The notes under the pieces are model-generated. The model ran no database searches. It saw only the letters and a list, made by a program, of their open reading frames with translations, and had not been told where the DNA came from. Positions 24,746 through 36,610 of a DNA stretch of 64,000 nucleotides are shown piece after piece. The stretch is taken from contig QEYB01001046.1 in assembly GCA_017562135.1 (NCBI GenBank), forward strand, positions 1,488,001-1,552,000, given 5' to 3'. The DNA is from Dipylidium caninum (Eukaryota > Platyhelminthes > Cestoda > Cyclophyllidea > Dipylidiidae). Each line of letters begins with the position of its first letter. Positions within the stretch are counted from its first letter, which is position 1. The position numbers and the translations under genes are program-made.

Positions 24746-25636
24746 TTAATAGGAATTATGTTGAAAAGTGCGCCTCCGCTCAGGAATCTTTTTAATCCCA
24801 TTAATCAGAATAGTTCTGCTGTAGCCCTGCTCGTATTTATGTGTGGAATTCTTCTCCACATCAAAACGGACGCCCTTATGCGAGATTGAGGACAGAGAGT
24901 GGCTGAAGCAGACTGGCGAGGGAAGCTCCGTTCGTCCGCCTCCTCCTCCCCTACGTGTAATCGACGTCAGATCTCTCATCTCCTCATTCATTCGACGCAG
25001 TATCGGCCTGCATGGCAGGTTGATGGGGCCACCAGAAGTCCCCGGCGATGCCAAAGGGGGAATGTTAATTTTCTGTCTTGGAGACGTTATTTTGATGTCT
25101 GCCTTCGTTGTTTCCTCATTCACACAGGATGGCGAAAGGGGCATTAAAGCACCACTCGAAGACTTCGATTTAAGCGTCTGCGACACTGGGAAATCCTCTA
25201 CGGGGGAAGGCACGGGCGTAACACAGTCCGCTTTTTGTCGAAAGTTGGTGGTTTGCACTTGGTCCGCCCCCAGTTCACGGAGTCTGCTGGGACACTTCTG
25301 GAGATCTCGGTAAACGGAGACAATATTGCTTTTAAAGCTTCCAACTCGGAAATGAGTGAGCGGGGGTTGAAGAGTCACCCGAGAACAGACCAGACTGGTC
25401 GAGAGAAGATTCGAGTTCCGCTCACGTTTTTGTCTGCGTGCCTGAAGAGACGCTGGTTCCCTGGCGCAAAGTGAGCGAGAAGGCAGGACGTTCGGCAACC
25501 GGGGTAAGCTGAATTGTATGGCCATCTGTCTTGAGGATATATCGTCTTCTAATGACTGTCGCTGAGGCGCATCGAAACTGTGTGCCATCCACTCAGCCAA
25601 TCGCCTGCCTCCTCTTTCCTGTGTGCGCGTGTGCAT
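24746..25636 (-). CDS. unrecognised 296-residue protein, single exon
   Basis: An uninterrupted ATG-to-stop ORF of 296 codons in a locally less AT-rich island. I recognise no domain. The protein is basic, rich in Ser, Pro and Arg and probably mostly disordered; it has no clear membrane segment or signal peptide. Residues about 254-258 read KGVRF (context SHKGVRFDVE), which fits the RVxF consensus for docking to protein phosphatase 1, but this motif is short and common. The tail is basic (IKKIPERRRTFQ). The frame stays open about 20 codons upstream of the ATG, so it could also be the last exon of a longer gene. The length of the open frame for this base composition is the main support. Confidence 0.5.
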   Translation of the reverse strand: MHTRTQERGGRRLAEWMAHSFDAPQRQSLEDDISSRQMAIQFSLPRLPNVLPSRSLCAREPASLQARRQKRERNSNLLSTSLVCSRVTLQPPLTHFRVGSFKSNIVSVYRDLQKCPSRLRELGADQVQTTNFRQKADCVTPVPSPVEDFPVSQTLKSKSSSGALMPLSPSCVNEETTKADIKITSPRQKINIPPLASPGTSGGPINLPCRPILRRMNEEMRDLTSITRRGGGGGRTELPSPVCFSHSLSSISHKGVRFDVEKNSTHKYEQGYSRTILINGIKKIPERRRTFQHNSY

Positions 25637-27736
25637 TCGCCTCGACTTGATGTTGTCTTGACAACCTGTTGGGGGCTTGTGACATTCATTAACCCCTAGC
25701 CCAGGGAAGGAGTGTTAGGCTCTCGCCGGCATTTGCATCATGATGACCGCCCGAGGGCGAGTGGGAAGATGGTAGAACTCACCACACAACGCCTATCCCA
25801 GTCGAGCCTCACATTTTTACAAAATTAATGCTTCTGCACATGCAAAAGGTGAGTCTAATAAGGGCACGTAGGAGGTGAAATTCATTTTCCAATGAGATTT
25901 TTTCCGCCTGTCTTTGAGGTACGCACTTTTGTGCTCAAAGAATTGTATGAAAGACGAAAAGTGCCTGACTTGTTTCACAGTCCTTCTTATGCAATGCCAC
26001 GAAGAGTGCCACTACGACTATGAAGGAACGAGTGACCACATTCCTTTCGAATCACATACACACAGAGCAACGAGAAATTGAATTGCTAATTAGCGCTCCG
26101 CAGAAGGTTTAAGAGTCATTTCGTAATGCCCTGCCGAAGAACGGGGTCTTTTGCCAGTCACGGACGGGAAAGTCATTCATTTGAGGAGCAGCACCACGAC
26201 TCTGAGGTCCCGACTGTCGTCTGTTCCTCCTCGAGGTTTGAGCTAATATCTCCAGCCACCGCATTCATTTATCAGTGGTGGAGCTGTCACTCCTAAAGGC
26301 CACTTCACGCATATTTCCACCCCCGCTCGCTGATTAAGTGAATGACAAGAAAGTAGCCTGTCAACGTACGAGGATTTATCGCGGTGATGAAAACCTTAGG
26401 CCCTATTAAATAACGCAGTAGAGCACTGATTTTTATGATGGATGCTTCGACTAGACCACCTTCAATTCGACTCACGTGAAATAGCCGAGTTATCCATAAC
26501 CACGGCAGAGTTGTGCGTTAAGAGATCCACCTAATCACATTGTCCCTTCAATTGATTGAGCTTATATTTGGTCTATATCAGCATCAGAATGGGATCCCAG
26601 TTCGCTCCAGCAAGGAAAATACTTTTCACTTCACTTTACCGTCCTCATATCGGGAAGAGCAGATTTTGCAGTAGCGACATTTAAGTGGTAGGATAAACTA
26701 CACCTGCATCGCCTTCAAACGGGGCATTCGATTCACCTCCGGAGAGTTAACTAAGCATTCAACCATTGTCATATTTGGCCTGTCCGGTGAGCAAACTCGC
26801 CAGCGCTAATTGTTTCCCTCTCAAAAAGTCAACGGCGAATTAAATGACGGGCCTGTACTGATGCCACGTGTGGTCGCATATTTCCGCAGATATTGTCAAC
26901 TTTTCATCGAATCACGTATACACTTCACCTTCCTCGAATTGGGACTTTTCACTGGCATTTCCTCAATGGGCGCAAACCTGAATGGCATCTCTCTTTCGAC
27001 ACGGACCTGCCTTATTCCAAACAGTGATTGTAAGAACACCAAGTCAAGTTGTTCCTCATTTATGACTGATAAAGATGGCTTTGTCAATTGGCAAGTGTTG
27101 AGGTAGGTCTTTGTTTGATAGGTGTTAGAAAAGAATTAAAACGAGAAAGTAATGCTGTAGCACTACGAGGGAGAGTTCGGCAGGCGAGCAGTAGCGATTA
27201 AGTCCGCTAGAACCACGCCTACACGGTACACATTTGAGTCACTGCGGAAGGGATAAAATGTAAGCACAAATGGTGTGGTGATCACTATTAAGAGCTCGAA
27301 AATGAACTAGTGTAGCATCCTAAGCTGTAGTGCTACCGAATTTTGAAATAAGTTTTGACCTCGTGTACACATTTACGAAAGTCTCCGGTCACAAAAATCT
27401 AGAGTGACCAGATTTTTAAAAAAAAAATAATCACAAGATGAAGGAGGTTGGAAGAGCGAAGAGTTTTTCTTTAAATATAACGAACCAATCTTACTGGATG
27501 TTAACGTGGGACCTTATGCATCAGTAACACAAATTTCAAAACACACTACTCAAAAAATATAAGTAGCAAATATGTTTAATGCGGGGAGACAAAACATAGT
27601 TAAGAACATGTTAAATGACAAAGAATAACAATAGTAACGGAGGTGAGAACAACAAATAAGAAATATAAATGTCAGAAATTGTGAAAAAAACAATGGCATT
27701 AAATGAAAATAAGGGAACAAGTTAGAGAATGAAGGA
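25637..27736. other. intergenic DNA, no gene seen
   Basis: Mixed composition with short chance ORFs only (for example 26810-27106 on the plus strand, which lacks an ATG start). I see no exon with both family similarity and splice signals. Confidence 0.55.
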
Positions 27737-30362
27737 CTAGAACTTAAAAGTTAGGTAGTCACAAAGACAAGTGGGCAGGTCGAGACGGGAAACGTAGACA
27801 GGCAGGAGGGAGGGAACATGTTGTTTGATGGCCAATCGTGAAAGAAATTGCAGTGAGGGCACCCAACCTGGCAATGGGAGCAAATAACGATATAGAGAAC
27901 CGAATAAATGGGAGGAAGACTGCGCGCACGACCACAGAAACACGTTCATTTGAACAGAGTGGAACAGTTTAAGGCACGAAAGAAAATGAAAGAATTTCAA
28001 ATAATATATGGCACTTAGCAAAGTCAGGGCAATATGATAGGTCAGCTTATCATCTGTTCCGGGTCGTATTTACAAAATTTCGGTTGAGTTAAATAAAAAA
28101 GAAATAGCGTTATGGGTGAAGAGAATCTACAACTAGTGGAAGTTAATATTTAAGAAAAAAATTCACGAACTAACTTCGGTAATCGGTAAATACATAATCA
28201 GACGATATAACCAAAATGGCTTTTTGTGAACAATGATAAAGTGCGGTAATCAGGGCAAGTTCAAAAGATCTATTAGGCAAAACAATAATAGTATGGCGGA
28301 AATAGTAACAACCGCTTAAACTATTTGTACATCCAACCAACAGTGTGAACAACGCAGGCGTAAAGACAGTGTATGTTTTATTACCGTTGGTTTATTTGAT
28401 TATGAAAATGCATAAAACTATGTCAAAATTTGCTTTATATCCGATTTGATTAAGTTCTAGCAGATGCAAAACCTTGATTAGTAGATACGCGCTTGTTAAG
28501 AATCAAATAATTGTAATGAGATAATATCATCTGTTGGTATAAAAATAAACGAGTGTTCCGCTTATATAATACTTGCATCGAGATCGACAAAAAAGGTTTG
28601 AAACAGTCTGCGAGACGAGACCTGATGAAAGAAACTATGCTAAATCATTGCCGAGTTCACGATAAAAATCAACGATGATAGTTTTACTCGGAAAACCGCA
28701 TAATGGTTATATGTGTGATAAGAAATCCGTGAGGAGTCGCAAAAAGCGAAGGTTTTCTAATCAGGTTTCATGATAAATGAAGAGGATCGCGAAGAAAAAG
28801 TTCTCATAAAGGATTACTTAAAACGCTGTAGCTGTCAGAATTGATAAATCTCCAAAATAACAGAGGAAAATTGCATTATCAAAGAAGTCAGAAAGAATTG
28901 ATATAAATTCAATGACAGAACTGCAAAGAGATTTTTAAGAAAATCAAGCATTAAGAAACAAAGTAAGTTAAATGTAAAGTGGGTAATCACAGTTTCTACC
29001 GTAGTTAACAACATTTATACTGATAGATATGGAACATAAAACTGTTAAAATGAAAAACAGTTTTATGGAAAAGGAACACTGACCTAAAATCCACCTTGAA
29101 GTAAAGTAATAAAATTGAAAAGAAAAATCGGAGAACTAAAAGCACGATCTAAAGAACTTAAAGGGAAAATATTATAGGTATACTTGGAAGTAATCGGAAA
29201 AAACATATGCACCACACAAGTTCGTACGCAAAAAGGGAAACTGCGGAACCGTCTAAAGGTTAATTGAAGAATGGGTAGCTAGTCCAAACACTCCACAGTA
29301 ACTCTATGGTGCTAACTTATTGATCAAAAAAGGTGAAATAATCGGTTCAATGGATGAATTGTGGCAAATGAGATCTAAACGAATAAGTTTACAGTTAACA
29401 GACAGGAATGACGAAAACACCTCATTAAAGGATTCCAGCGAAACGTAGAATATTCATCACACAGCCTCTACATCTAATTTAAGTTGTCATAAAAAATGAG
29501 GGATCTTCGGGTTCCCGAAATCGAAGACTGCCAAGAAATGAGTAGGACATGGTGTGATGTGCATTGGGTAACAAAGAATGATAATATGATCCATTGACGA
29601 AATAAGATACGAACCCGTGTAGGCAGAAATAAGTTTGTAGATAGACGAGTCTTTCTCAACCAAGTCAATAGGTTTGTGTCCTCGAGAGTCTGATGGAGAG
29701 GCGAAAGCACCATGAAGCAGCAAAAGTCGAACCAGTTTCAAATCATGAAGTTCGGCGGCGATGTGAAGAGCAGTCGTAAGGCGGACACGCTTGTTTGGAT
29801 CAGCACCTAAATCGGAAAAAAGCCAACAGGAAAAATGGGGCTTGTCTTCGATTGTGAATGATAATTTAGTCCTACCAGCCATAAGGAGGTACTCGACTGC
29901 TGGATAAAATTGGTCTTTCACAGAAACATGAAGTGGACAGAAACCCTTGCGGTCACAAGCATTAACATCAGCGCCAGCGTCGACGAGAGCAACCATGGCG
30001 TCATAATGTCCTTGAGATAAAAGTAGAAAATAAAGCATACCATTCTTCACTGCATAAATAAGAGGAGAGCCCCAGTAAGATGGTGGATTAACGTTCGCTC
30101 CGCCCCGAATCAAAGCCCGGATTATTTCGACAGAACCGTTAGCTGCGGCATCGCAAATTGGAGTGTGCCCATCGACATTGTTAGCATTGACATAGAAACC
30201 CGCCTCGATTAAAACATTTACAGCGCAAAGGTTCCCGGCTAGGCATGCATGGTGCAAGAGGGTATTATTGTCGGAGTCGTGTTCAATAAAACTGGATTGA
30301 GATAAGTGTTGCAAAATTTCTTCCCTCGTGCCCGTTTCAACGGCTTTAATTGCAGCCAACAT
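27737..30362 (-). CDS. ASB: ankyrin repeat and SOCS box protein (ASB13-like)
   Basis: ASB proteins are substrate receptors of Cullin-5 ubiquitin ligases: ankyrin repeats bind the substrate and the C-terminal SOCS box binds Elongin B/C and Cullin 5. Four exons join in phase: 30041-30362, 29876-30010, 29615-29806 and 27737-27867. They give 259 residues; human ASB13 has 278. The ATG chosen (MLAAIKAVETG) is the first in frame; the codons before it contain no other ATG. Ankyrin signatures run through exons 1-3: NTLLHHACLAGNLCAV, DGHTPICDAAANGSVE, GANVNPPSYWGSPLI, AGADVNACDRKGFCPLHVS and TTALHIAAELHDLKLVRLLL. Exon 4 is the SOCS box: SLQFLSRLAIKQHV (BC box) and VSRLDLPTCLCDYLTF (Cul box). Introns are 30, 69 and 1747 nt; the two small ones contain no stop and can be read through. 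Confidence 0.9.
27868..29614 (-). other. third intron of the ASB gene, no other feature
   Basis: A 1747-nt AT-rich intron between the last ankyrin exon and the SOCS-box exon, with donor ACGG|GTTCG and acceptor TTGCCAG. The plus strand is A-rich. An alternative read-through of the donor would end the protein without a SOCS box within about 45 codons. Confidence 0.7.
30011..30040 (-). other. 30-nt intron of the ASB gene
   Basis: It starts GTATGC and ends TCTCAAG with a pyrimidine-rich middle. Removing it joins the G of a Gly codon to GA and restores the ankyrin spacing (VKNGHYDAMVALV). It is a multiple of three and stop-free, so retention would insert ten residues. Confidence 0.75.
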
Positions 30363-31680
30363 GTAGAAAACATTCGCGCACACGCACGCAGCCCACTGAT
30401 TGGTTGGTTGTTAGTTACGATAACGGCGCACTAGTTGGAGTTTAAAAAATCACAGAAATTTTACACTTTGTTTAAAACCCCCATATCGGCTCAGATATTT
30501 CGTTCGATATTTTTTAAAACAATTTAAAAACTGCATAAGGCTTTAGTTAGTATTATTTATGGGAAAGTCATCGAGTTTTCAAAATACTAGCCCACTAGCA
30601 AACAATTATCATACATTTCCTGCCTTAAATATTTTCAATAAATGAGAGGGTATGTATCCTTTCGGAAGGGGAAAGGTCCACCATTCATTCAAAGCCAGAC
30701 GAATGATAGTCGAACAAATCAAGATCCAAATGTCTATTCTCCCAAGAGGCCTTCTAGATAGTTGACTTTCTTTCTAATCGTCTATGAATCTTAATTGAAC
30801 AAAAGGTGAGACAACGATGCAATCTATGTTTTTCACTAAATATGAGTGTAACTCACCTATACATTTATAAAGGGATAGTTAGTACCCCTTACTAGCAACT
30901 ATACTAGCAGTTTAAAGATGTTTGAGTCCGTCCGTGATGTTCGCACCTTTAACCCGCTAAAAAAGCTGGTTCAACCTTCTCCCCTCTCAAGTACGAAGTT
31001 GCCATCCTTCACTGACCCTGGAGTACATTTACTAATCCCCCAGCTTAGCATGACCAAACCCTCTCCACTGCCACACTTTCAGGATTCCGAAACCCAGATT
31101 CGCAGCACATTCGTGACTGAGAGAGTCTCACCTCTGTATCTATTGTCGCTTTCCAACTCTTACCCAGCATGCTGTGTGGGACGGCGTTCGAAGTCAGTTA
31201 GGCTGGTTTACATGTAGGGTTTCATGTTAGTATTCCCCTCTCACGCTTGTTTAAAATTTAGCACTTATTACAGTACTGCTACTACTTCCAAGACTGAACG
31301 TTTAATTAGACACTTTTGGACACACCAACGAACGGTGGAAGGAAAGCAATGCGCTTACACGATCCTCTTTAAATTCGTAACAGCGAAACTAGTGTAATAA
31401 ATTGTAGGCTCTATCTTGAAGGAAATAAGTTGTTCAAACCATCTAGTAACAATTAATGCCGTACTCCGCCGTACCGCTGCAGTGTCCTGTTGCGTTATGC
31501 CTTCAACAATAACAGTTGTGCATCAAAGTTTCACATCTACCTTCCACTTAGCAATGGGGTTAAACCAAGTTTGCACATTAATGAAATATTTTTAATAACA
31601 ACAGACATAGTAACAATGGGTCGAAGGAGCATAAATTGCCATATGACTCTTTCTTAAGCCCTCATTGGAACTCCACCAAT
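30363..31680. other. intergenic gap between ASB and UBE3D
   Basis: AT-rich DNA holding the ASB upstream region and the UBE3D 3' end. It contains one plus-strand ORF, listed separately. A TTTATAAAG box lies at about 30865-30873. Confidence 0.5.
30918..31217 (+). CDS. possible small unrecognised ORF (99 aa)
   Basis: An ATG-to-stop frame that begins MFESVRDVRTFNPLKKL and is Ser/Pro-rich. A TATA-like TTTATAAAG lies about 45-50 bp upstream of the ATG. I recognise no family, and no flanking exon was found. A 99-codon frame is moderately unlikely by chance in AT-rich DNA, but there is no other support. Confidence 0.28.
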   Translation: MFESVRDVRTFNPLKKLVQPSPLSSTKLPSFTDPGVHLLIPQLSMTKPSPLPHFQDSETQIRSTFVTERVSPLYLLSLSNSYPACCVGRRSKSVRLVYM

Positions 31681-34600
31681 CTACGGTTTAGAGGAAGGCT
31701 CAAAAGTGATAATTGTCTGGTTGAAAACAATAAGAAAGATAGGTGTCAAAATCAAGCATACCGTAAAGCCTTCCATCTGTCCACTTCCACAGCGCAATTG
31801 AGGGGGCAGACGTTGAGTGATTTGGGACAGACAATTACTCAACATGACGCATGTCTCCACAGGCAATCGCAGGTGACTGACAGATAAGTCGCGATTCCAT
31901 TCATCAAAAAGGGCATCCTCTACTCTAAAAACAAGTAAAATATCAATTTAGATAATTATTCGCTTGAATTCCAAACAGTCTAACCGTCAGCTCCGTCAAT
32001 ATTAGTAGCCTCTTTCTTCACCAAATCCCCAGTAAGACAAGAAAGGCTGCAGCCGTCGAACACGTAAACACCAAATAATTGTGAAAGATTCACTATACTA
32101 AATGGAATATGTTCACACCTTATTATGTCCACTCAAATACTTAAAATTACAAGATAAATATTAAAAAGACATAGTTTTGATTAATTTCTAGGCAAGATCA
32201 ATTGCTAACTCCAAGTAGAATAAGTATTTGTGAGGTAGGAAAAACTCTCGTAGATCTTTGAGTTAAAGACCTACTTAGGGGGATTGGTGGAATTGTTTGG
32301 TGTCAACAAGCGGTAGAACACCCTCAAAATTGGCGTCTCTTCGGCTACCACCAATATCGTCTCAGTCGAATCCTTTTGACCAGAAGACTCACTTTCACAA
32401 GGTGGTGCTTTCGTCATGTCAATCGTGGCAGAGTAGAGACAGGAGCGCTGATCGAACAACCAAACCTACACAACGCAATGTAATAATGCCACGAATAAAT
32501 CTCAGTGGAATCGTTCCAAGGAGAATGCTTACCACAAGTCTGTGCAACCGATATCATTAGGCTGAGAAATTAAAATAAACCCCATCATTTAAGAGACATT
32601 AAAAAGCGAGAGGTGATTTTCCATATGACCGCCCTTAAAAGCAAACACAGTTATTAATCAGGTAAACCAAATAGGAATAAACACACCTTTTCGATTCCTT
32701 TTGATATGCTCATTCACAGTCGGTCTGTGCGGAGACACGGCCCAGTAAACATGCAAGTTTTGATTCTACGGTCAAGGCGGGTTTGAGACTACTTGTTTTC
32801 GCTTATCAAAACCAACAATAGAAGAACATTTAAGTCGTCGCATGCTATTATTTTGTGGTCAAGGATTGAAGGCAGACGAAGCAGTGAAGAACATTAACGA
32901 TGATCAGAGTGATACTCTAAAACTTAATATATATCATCGAAGGTTTAAAAAGTTTAACAGTTGAAACAGAAGTCACGAAGACTTTGAACGAAAAGGACGA
33001 CCTCAAAAACTAGCTGGTGATATCTTGAGTGCGATTTTGGATTGAGATCCTCGTCGAAATATGAGAGAATAACCACTCAAGATAGGTTTGAGTAGGCAAA
33101 GAATTAAGTTCCCTCACGAAACGGGAGAGATGGCACTCGACCAACAACGTACAATCCGCGCATTTCTATTGTTTCGGTATGGAACCGTTCTGTTTTTGTC
33201 ACGAAATGCAACTGGAAATTAGAAATTGATGCTACACAATAATCCTATACGAGAAACCATAGCTATCATCCAGAGAAGCACCTATTTCGACAACTAAACA
33301 ATCACTAACAATAAAGAAGGTCTTAAATAAAGGATTTTTTTACAAATCGGGCCGAACAACTACCTATACGAAGACAAAAGGTGTTAAAAAACGACGGAAA
33401 TAATATTGCTGATTAAAATGCAGGACTTATGCAATAATCACAAAAGAAGTTTTTTAATTGCTTTTAGGCTTTAATAATACATGCGGAAATGCGGAGTAAT
33501 AAAAGGCTGTATTGATTGCAGGCCCGGAATATGGGCTGTTTAGATCAAAAGTGATACTAAAAAATTATGACAACATATTGCAATTTGTACACATTGTATT
33601 TTAAAGTACTCAAAAATAATTTTACTTATGTCTCACAGATTGAAGTAATATCAGTGCATATAGTTGCTCATTTTCGAGGGTTGAGCACAAAATGATTTGA
33701 TGCAAATTTTTAGAAATAGGCTGGGGTTTTAAAAGCGAAAAGAACAGAATGTAGATAAACTAACCAAGGCAAAATTAATTGGAGCTTCATGAGAGCCAGC
33801 AGAAAGAATAATACGGTAGCGTTTGGCTTTGAGCATTTGAGAAAACAACAATTCAAAGAAGTCGATATCCTGTTGACTAAAAGGAAAAATTTCTAGAATT
33901 AAACAACTTACATCAAAGGAAGTGTCACATGGCGCAAGTAGTCACCGTCGGCATCAAATTCCTGAGTCCATACGTTAGAATTAATGGTCCACAAAATATT
34001 TACAGCATCAGGACCTTCGCCAACTTCAAGGAAAGTAATATTCATACATGGGAGCAAACTTCACTCTTACCAAGCCGACCGAGCATTACTTTACATCGGC
34101 GACAAAAAAACGCCTCCGAATCCTGTACATTCTGCAGTGAACAAGAGATCCAAACGTCAGGACTAAAAACTGCTTCGGTACCGTTACAGAGAGCATGAGA
34201 AGATGGAATAGCGGAGACAAATTTCGAAAGTGGTGTGCCGTTGCGAGGTGGAACCGGGTTTTCGGTATGACAGAAAAATCCGACTGGCTCCAAACCGTCT
34301 AATGAGTCAACGCACCAAGATTTATCGACCTCAGTAACATTTGCTATGTTGACAATATCTGCATCACAAAACTTGCAACGGAGCATGTCCCCATTCAAAA
34401 TGCGTTTACATATATCTGAGTAACGATTATCTTCACTCGCTTTTCGTGAGCAGGTTGCAGAAAGGGAAATTGATTCGCAATTAGCGAAAAAATTGGGTTT
34501 AATTTCGGCGGAAGCCGGTACAAAAGTTAAGTTCTCGAACTTAATGTCAATCCTCGAGGTGTTTTCAGAGAAAGACAAAGTGTTAGGAGCGACTAGCTCG

Positions 34601-34724
34601 AAGGAGCAACTAGAGGAGTGTGTAATAACGTTGTGCCAAACTTTTCATGCAATTCCCCAACTAAGGTCAGCGTAATCCTCTGGAGGCCATAGAGATAGTC
34701 ACCGTAGAAACTGTACACCCCCAT
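31681..34724 (-). CDS. UBE3D: E3 ubiquitin-protein ligase UBE3D (UbcH10/UBE2C-binding)
   Basis: UBE3D is the UbcH10-binding E3-like protein of animals. Six exons join in phase: 34642-34724 (MGVYSFYGDYLYGL), 34071-34609, 33912-34023, 33765-33876, 32275-32465 and 31681-31924. They give 426 residues; human UBE3D has 389. Family-like strings are FENLTFVPAS, CKFC (about residues 106-109), the hallmark FFCRRCKVMLG (Cys about 197 and 200, a second CxxC), FFELLFSQMLKAKRYRIIL, VWLFDQRS, LFDEWNRDLSVSHLRLPVET and LPPQLRCGSGQMEGF. The two CxxC pairs probably bind zinc. Introns are 32, 47, 35, 1299 and 350 nt; the phase check works at each. The frame runs on for about 25 hydrophobic residues after the family's usual end, which may be a real tail or an unspliced intron. 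Confidence 0.9.
32466..33764 (-). other. fourth intron of UBE3D, carries a mariner relic
   Basis: A 1299-nt intron with donor TTG|GTTAG and acceptor TTGTGTAG. It contains the degenerate mariner-like transposase remnant in the opposite orientation. The rest is AT-rich with nothing recognisable. Confidence 0.75.
32821..33330 (+). mobile_element. degenerate mariner-family transposase relic
   Basis: The plus strand encodes, with several stops, a Tc1/mariner-type DNA-binding region: RRMLLFCGQGLKADEAVKNI, then HRRFKKFNS, a stop, and HEDFERKGRPQKLAGDILSA, followed by DPRRNMRE. The pattern (W/H)xxRFKxF...ED.ERxGRPxKL is that of mariner helix-turn-helix proteins such as Hsmar2 and Mos1. Further on, after frame changes, FVTKCNWKLE and YHPEKHLF may correspond to the region around the first catalytic Asp (GDEKW...). 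No terminal inverted repeats could be found. It is clearly inactive and old. Confidence 0.65.
34610..34641 (-). other. 32-nt intron of UBE3D
   Basis: Starts GTTTGG and ends CTCCTCTAG. Reading through it hits a TAG stop in the first-exon frame; removing it joins HE to NCSFELVAPN and restores similarity to the UBE3D N-terminus. The donor is not strong, so the exact boundary is the least certain of this gene. Confidence 0.65.
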
Positions 34725-36610
34725 TTCGCCGAACACCCTAAGACTTGAAAACAATGTAACCTACTGATTCGGACCTCTTGGCTAGTCAATAACACAAACT
34801 CAAAAGGTCTCAAGGACGTGCTTAAAAAGTTGTCTCAGACATATATGTATAAAACAACCTAAAATTATTTCAAACATGCAAAGTTGCAGAGGAAAAACTA
34901 GTTGTACAAAGACGTATGTCAAGTTGCTTTTACTCTTACAAATGTAAGAAATGTATGCTGGGGGAGTTAATATCGTAAGTGTAAAAATACAATAAATACA
35001 TGATGGAAAATATCACCATATAGCAATGGTCTGTATTATTACCAATTTTGTTGGAATAAAACGGAGTAATTTCTTATTGACCTAAGATACATGGGTTCTT
35101 GATTACGAAACAGTCGGCTAGCCAATGATAACTCAAGAAGTGCTTAATGTAATCCCTTTTCAAGTCTTCTCCTGGATCCCAAAAATTTAAAGGACCCTGA
35201 TGAACAGAAAGGCCGTGTATAAGCTTTGCCAGAGGGTTGAGTTGCAAACGGTTGACTCGCTAACTAGTGGTGAACAGGCCGCAAAATATCATGTGACAGC
35301 GATATGGAAACGTGAGCTGTCTGATACTTGTCATGGTTTCTTTCGCATGAAATCCTTCATTTTGAAGTGTATATCTTTTGTTCTCTAATGGCTGGAACAT
35401 CCCGATTATCGCAGCTTCCGAACAACGAGTTTGTACAATATAAATTCAGTGAATACTAAAGGGTACATGATGAAACATACCCAACTCATTAAACATGATA
35501 TTTCCCCAAAAGTCTTATAACGATCACTAACAAACGAAATGGGTATTCTGGTTATTTCCATAGTAAGCCAAGTGATGATTTTTCTTGGCACACCGGTACA
35601 CGATTGTAAATTAATCAGTCTTGCAAAGGATGATACTCTTTTCTCAATGCAAAGTGCTTGAACTCTGAACTCACCTAAGATGTCATAAATGAGATAAATT
35701 TATGCCAATGGCTATTCGAAGAACAAAATAGTGCAAACCCGTTTCTAAGTGGGAAATATAACTACATACATTTGTCACTTGGTGTCAAAGTCAAATTTGT
35801 GACGCAGGTATGAAATGAAACATGTCTTAATAATGGACACCACCAACATATTCCCAAGAGTGAGAAGTTACTCCCTCAAGGGGATATTTAAGATGAAACC
35901 AGCCGTATTTTACCAAGATAATAAACTTTCAGAGTCAGAAATTTCTGCAGTGGTAACCAGTTAGCTTCATTTCGACGATTAAGGAATTAGATGTTTAGAT
36001 ATATTGGCAAGAATCTGTGGTGACTATAGGGAGTCCGCAATCATTTGCAATATGATAAAATATGCGTGGTTGTGTCCATAACCGTAAACGGTCCGAAGAA
36101 GAAAGTAATTACCACATGCTGTCAAGCCAGGTTGAACAGAACTGCAATATATTAACTCTCTAAGTAAATGCAGACGTCCGTTTAAGAGACTTTACAGTCC
36201 GGAATACAGCCGATTTGAGGTTGAATTGAAAGCAGGGGAGGAAAAACGTGCAAGTCATTTGTGGCGTTACTCATTCACGATTTTATAGTAATTTATTCTC
36301 ACCCTCGTGTTTCCTTATTTTTGACCTTGGTATATGTTGGTATATACTTTAATGTGCATTGAATTGGATTACGAGAACGAGAATGTTCGTAATCTCTAAG
36401 AATTAAGATGTCCTGGTTGTATAATATTCGATATCAACTCGCAAACTCACCAACTTTCCTTGGTATAATTTTGAACAAATTATGAATAAACCTGCAGACA
36501 TACAACGTTTTCCAAATTTAATGGTATTTTAAAGACAAATCATCCCGGTTATTCATATTGCCCTTTATGGCGGGCAGTCTAAAGAGATAAAGCCCCGATC
36601 CTCGCTTAGT
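34725..36610. other. bidirectional upstream region of UBE3D and FMNL
   Basis: 1.9 kb of AT-rich DNA between two divergently transcribed start codons; both promoters should lie here. I see no clear TATA box in a convincing position and no supported ORF. The plus-strand intron skew changes from A-rich to T-rich across this interval. Confidence 0.5.

Noticed and set aside
35200..35388. 62-codon plus-strand ORF in the UBE3D/FMNL upstream region
   Set aside because: Short, no family recognised, no supporting signals.
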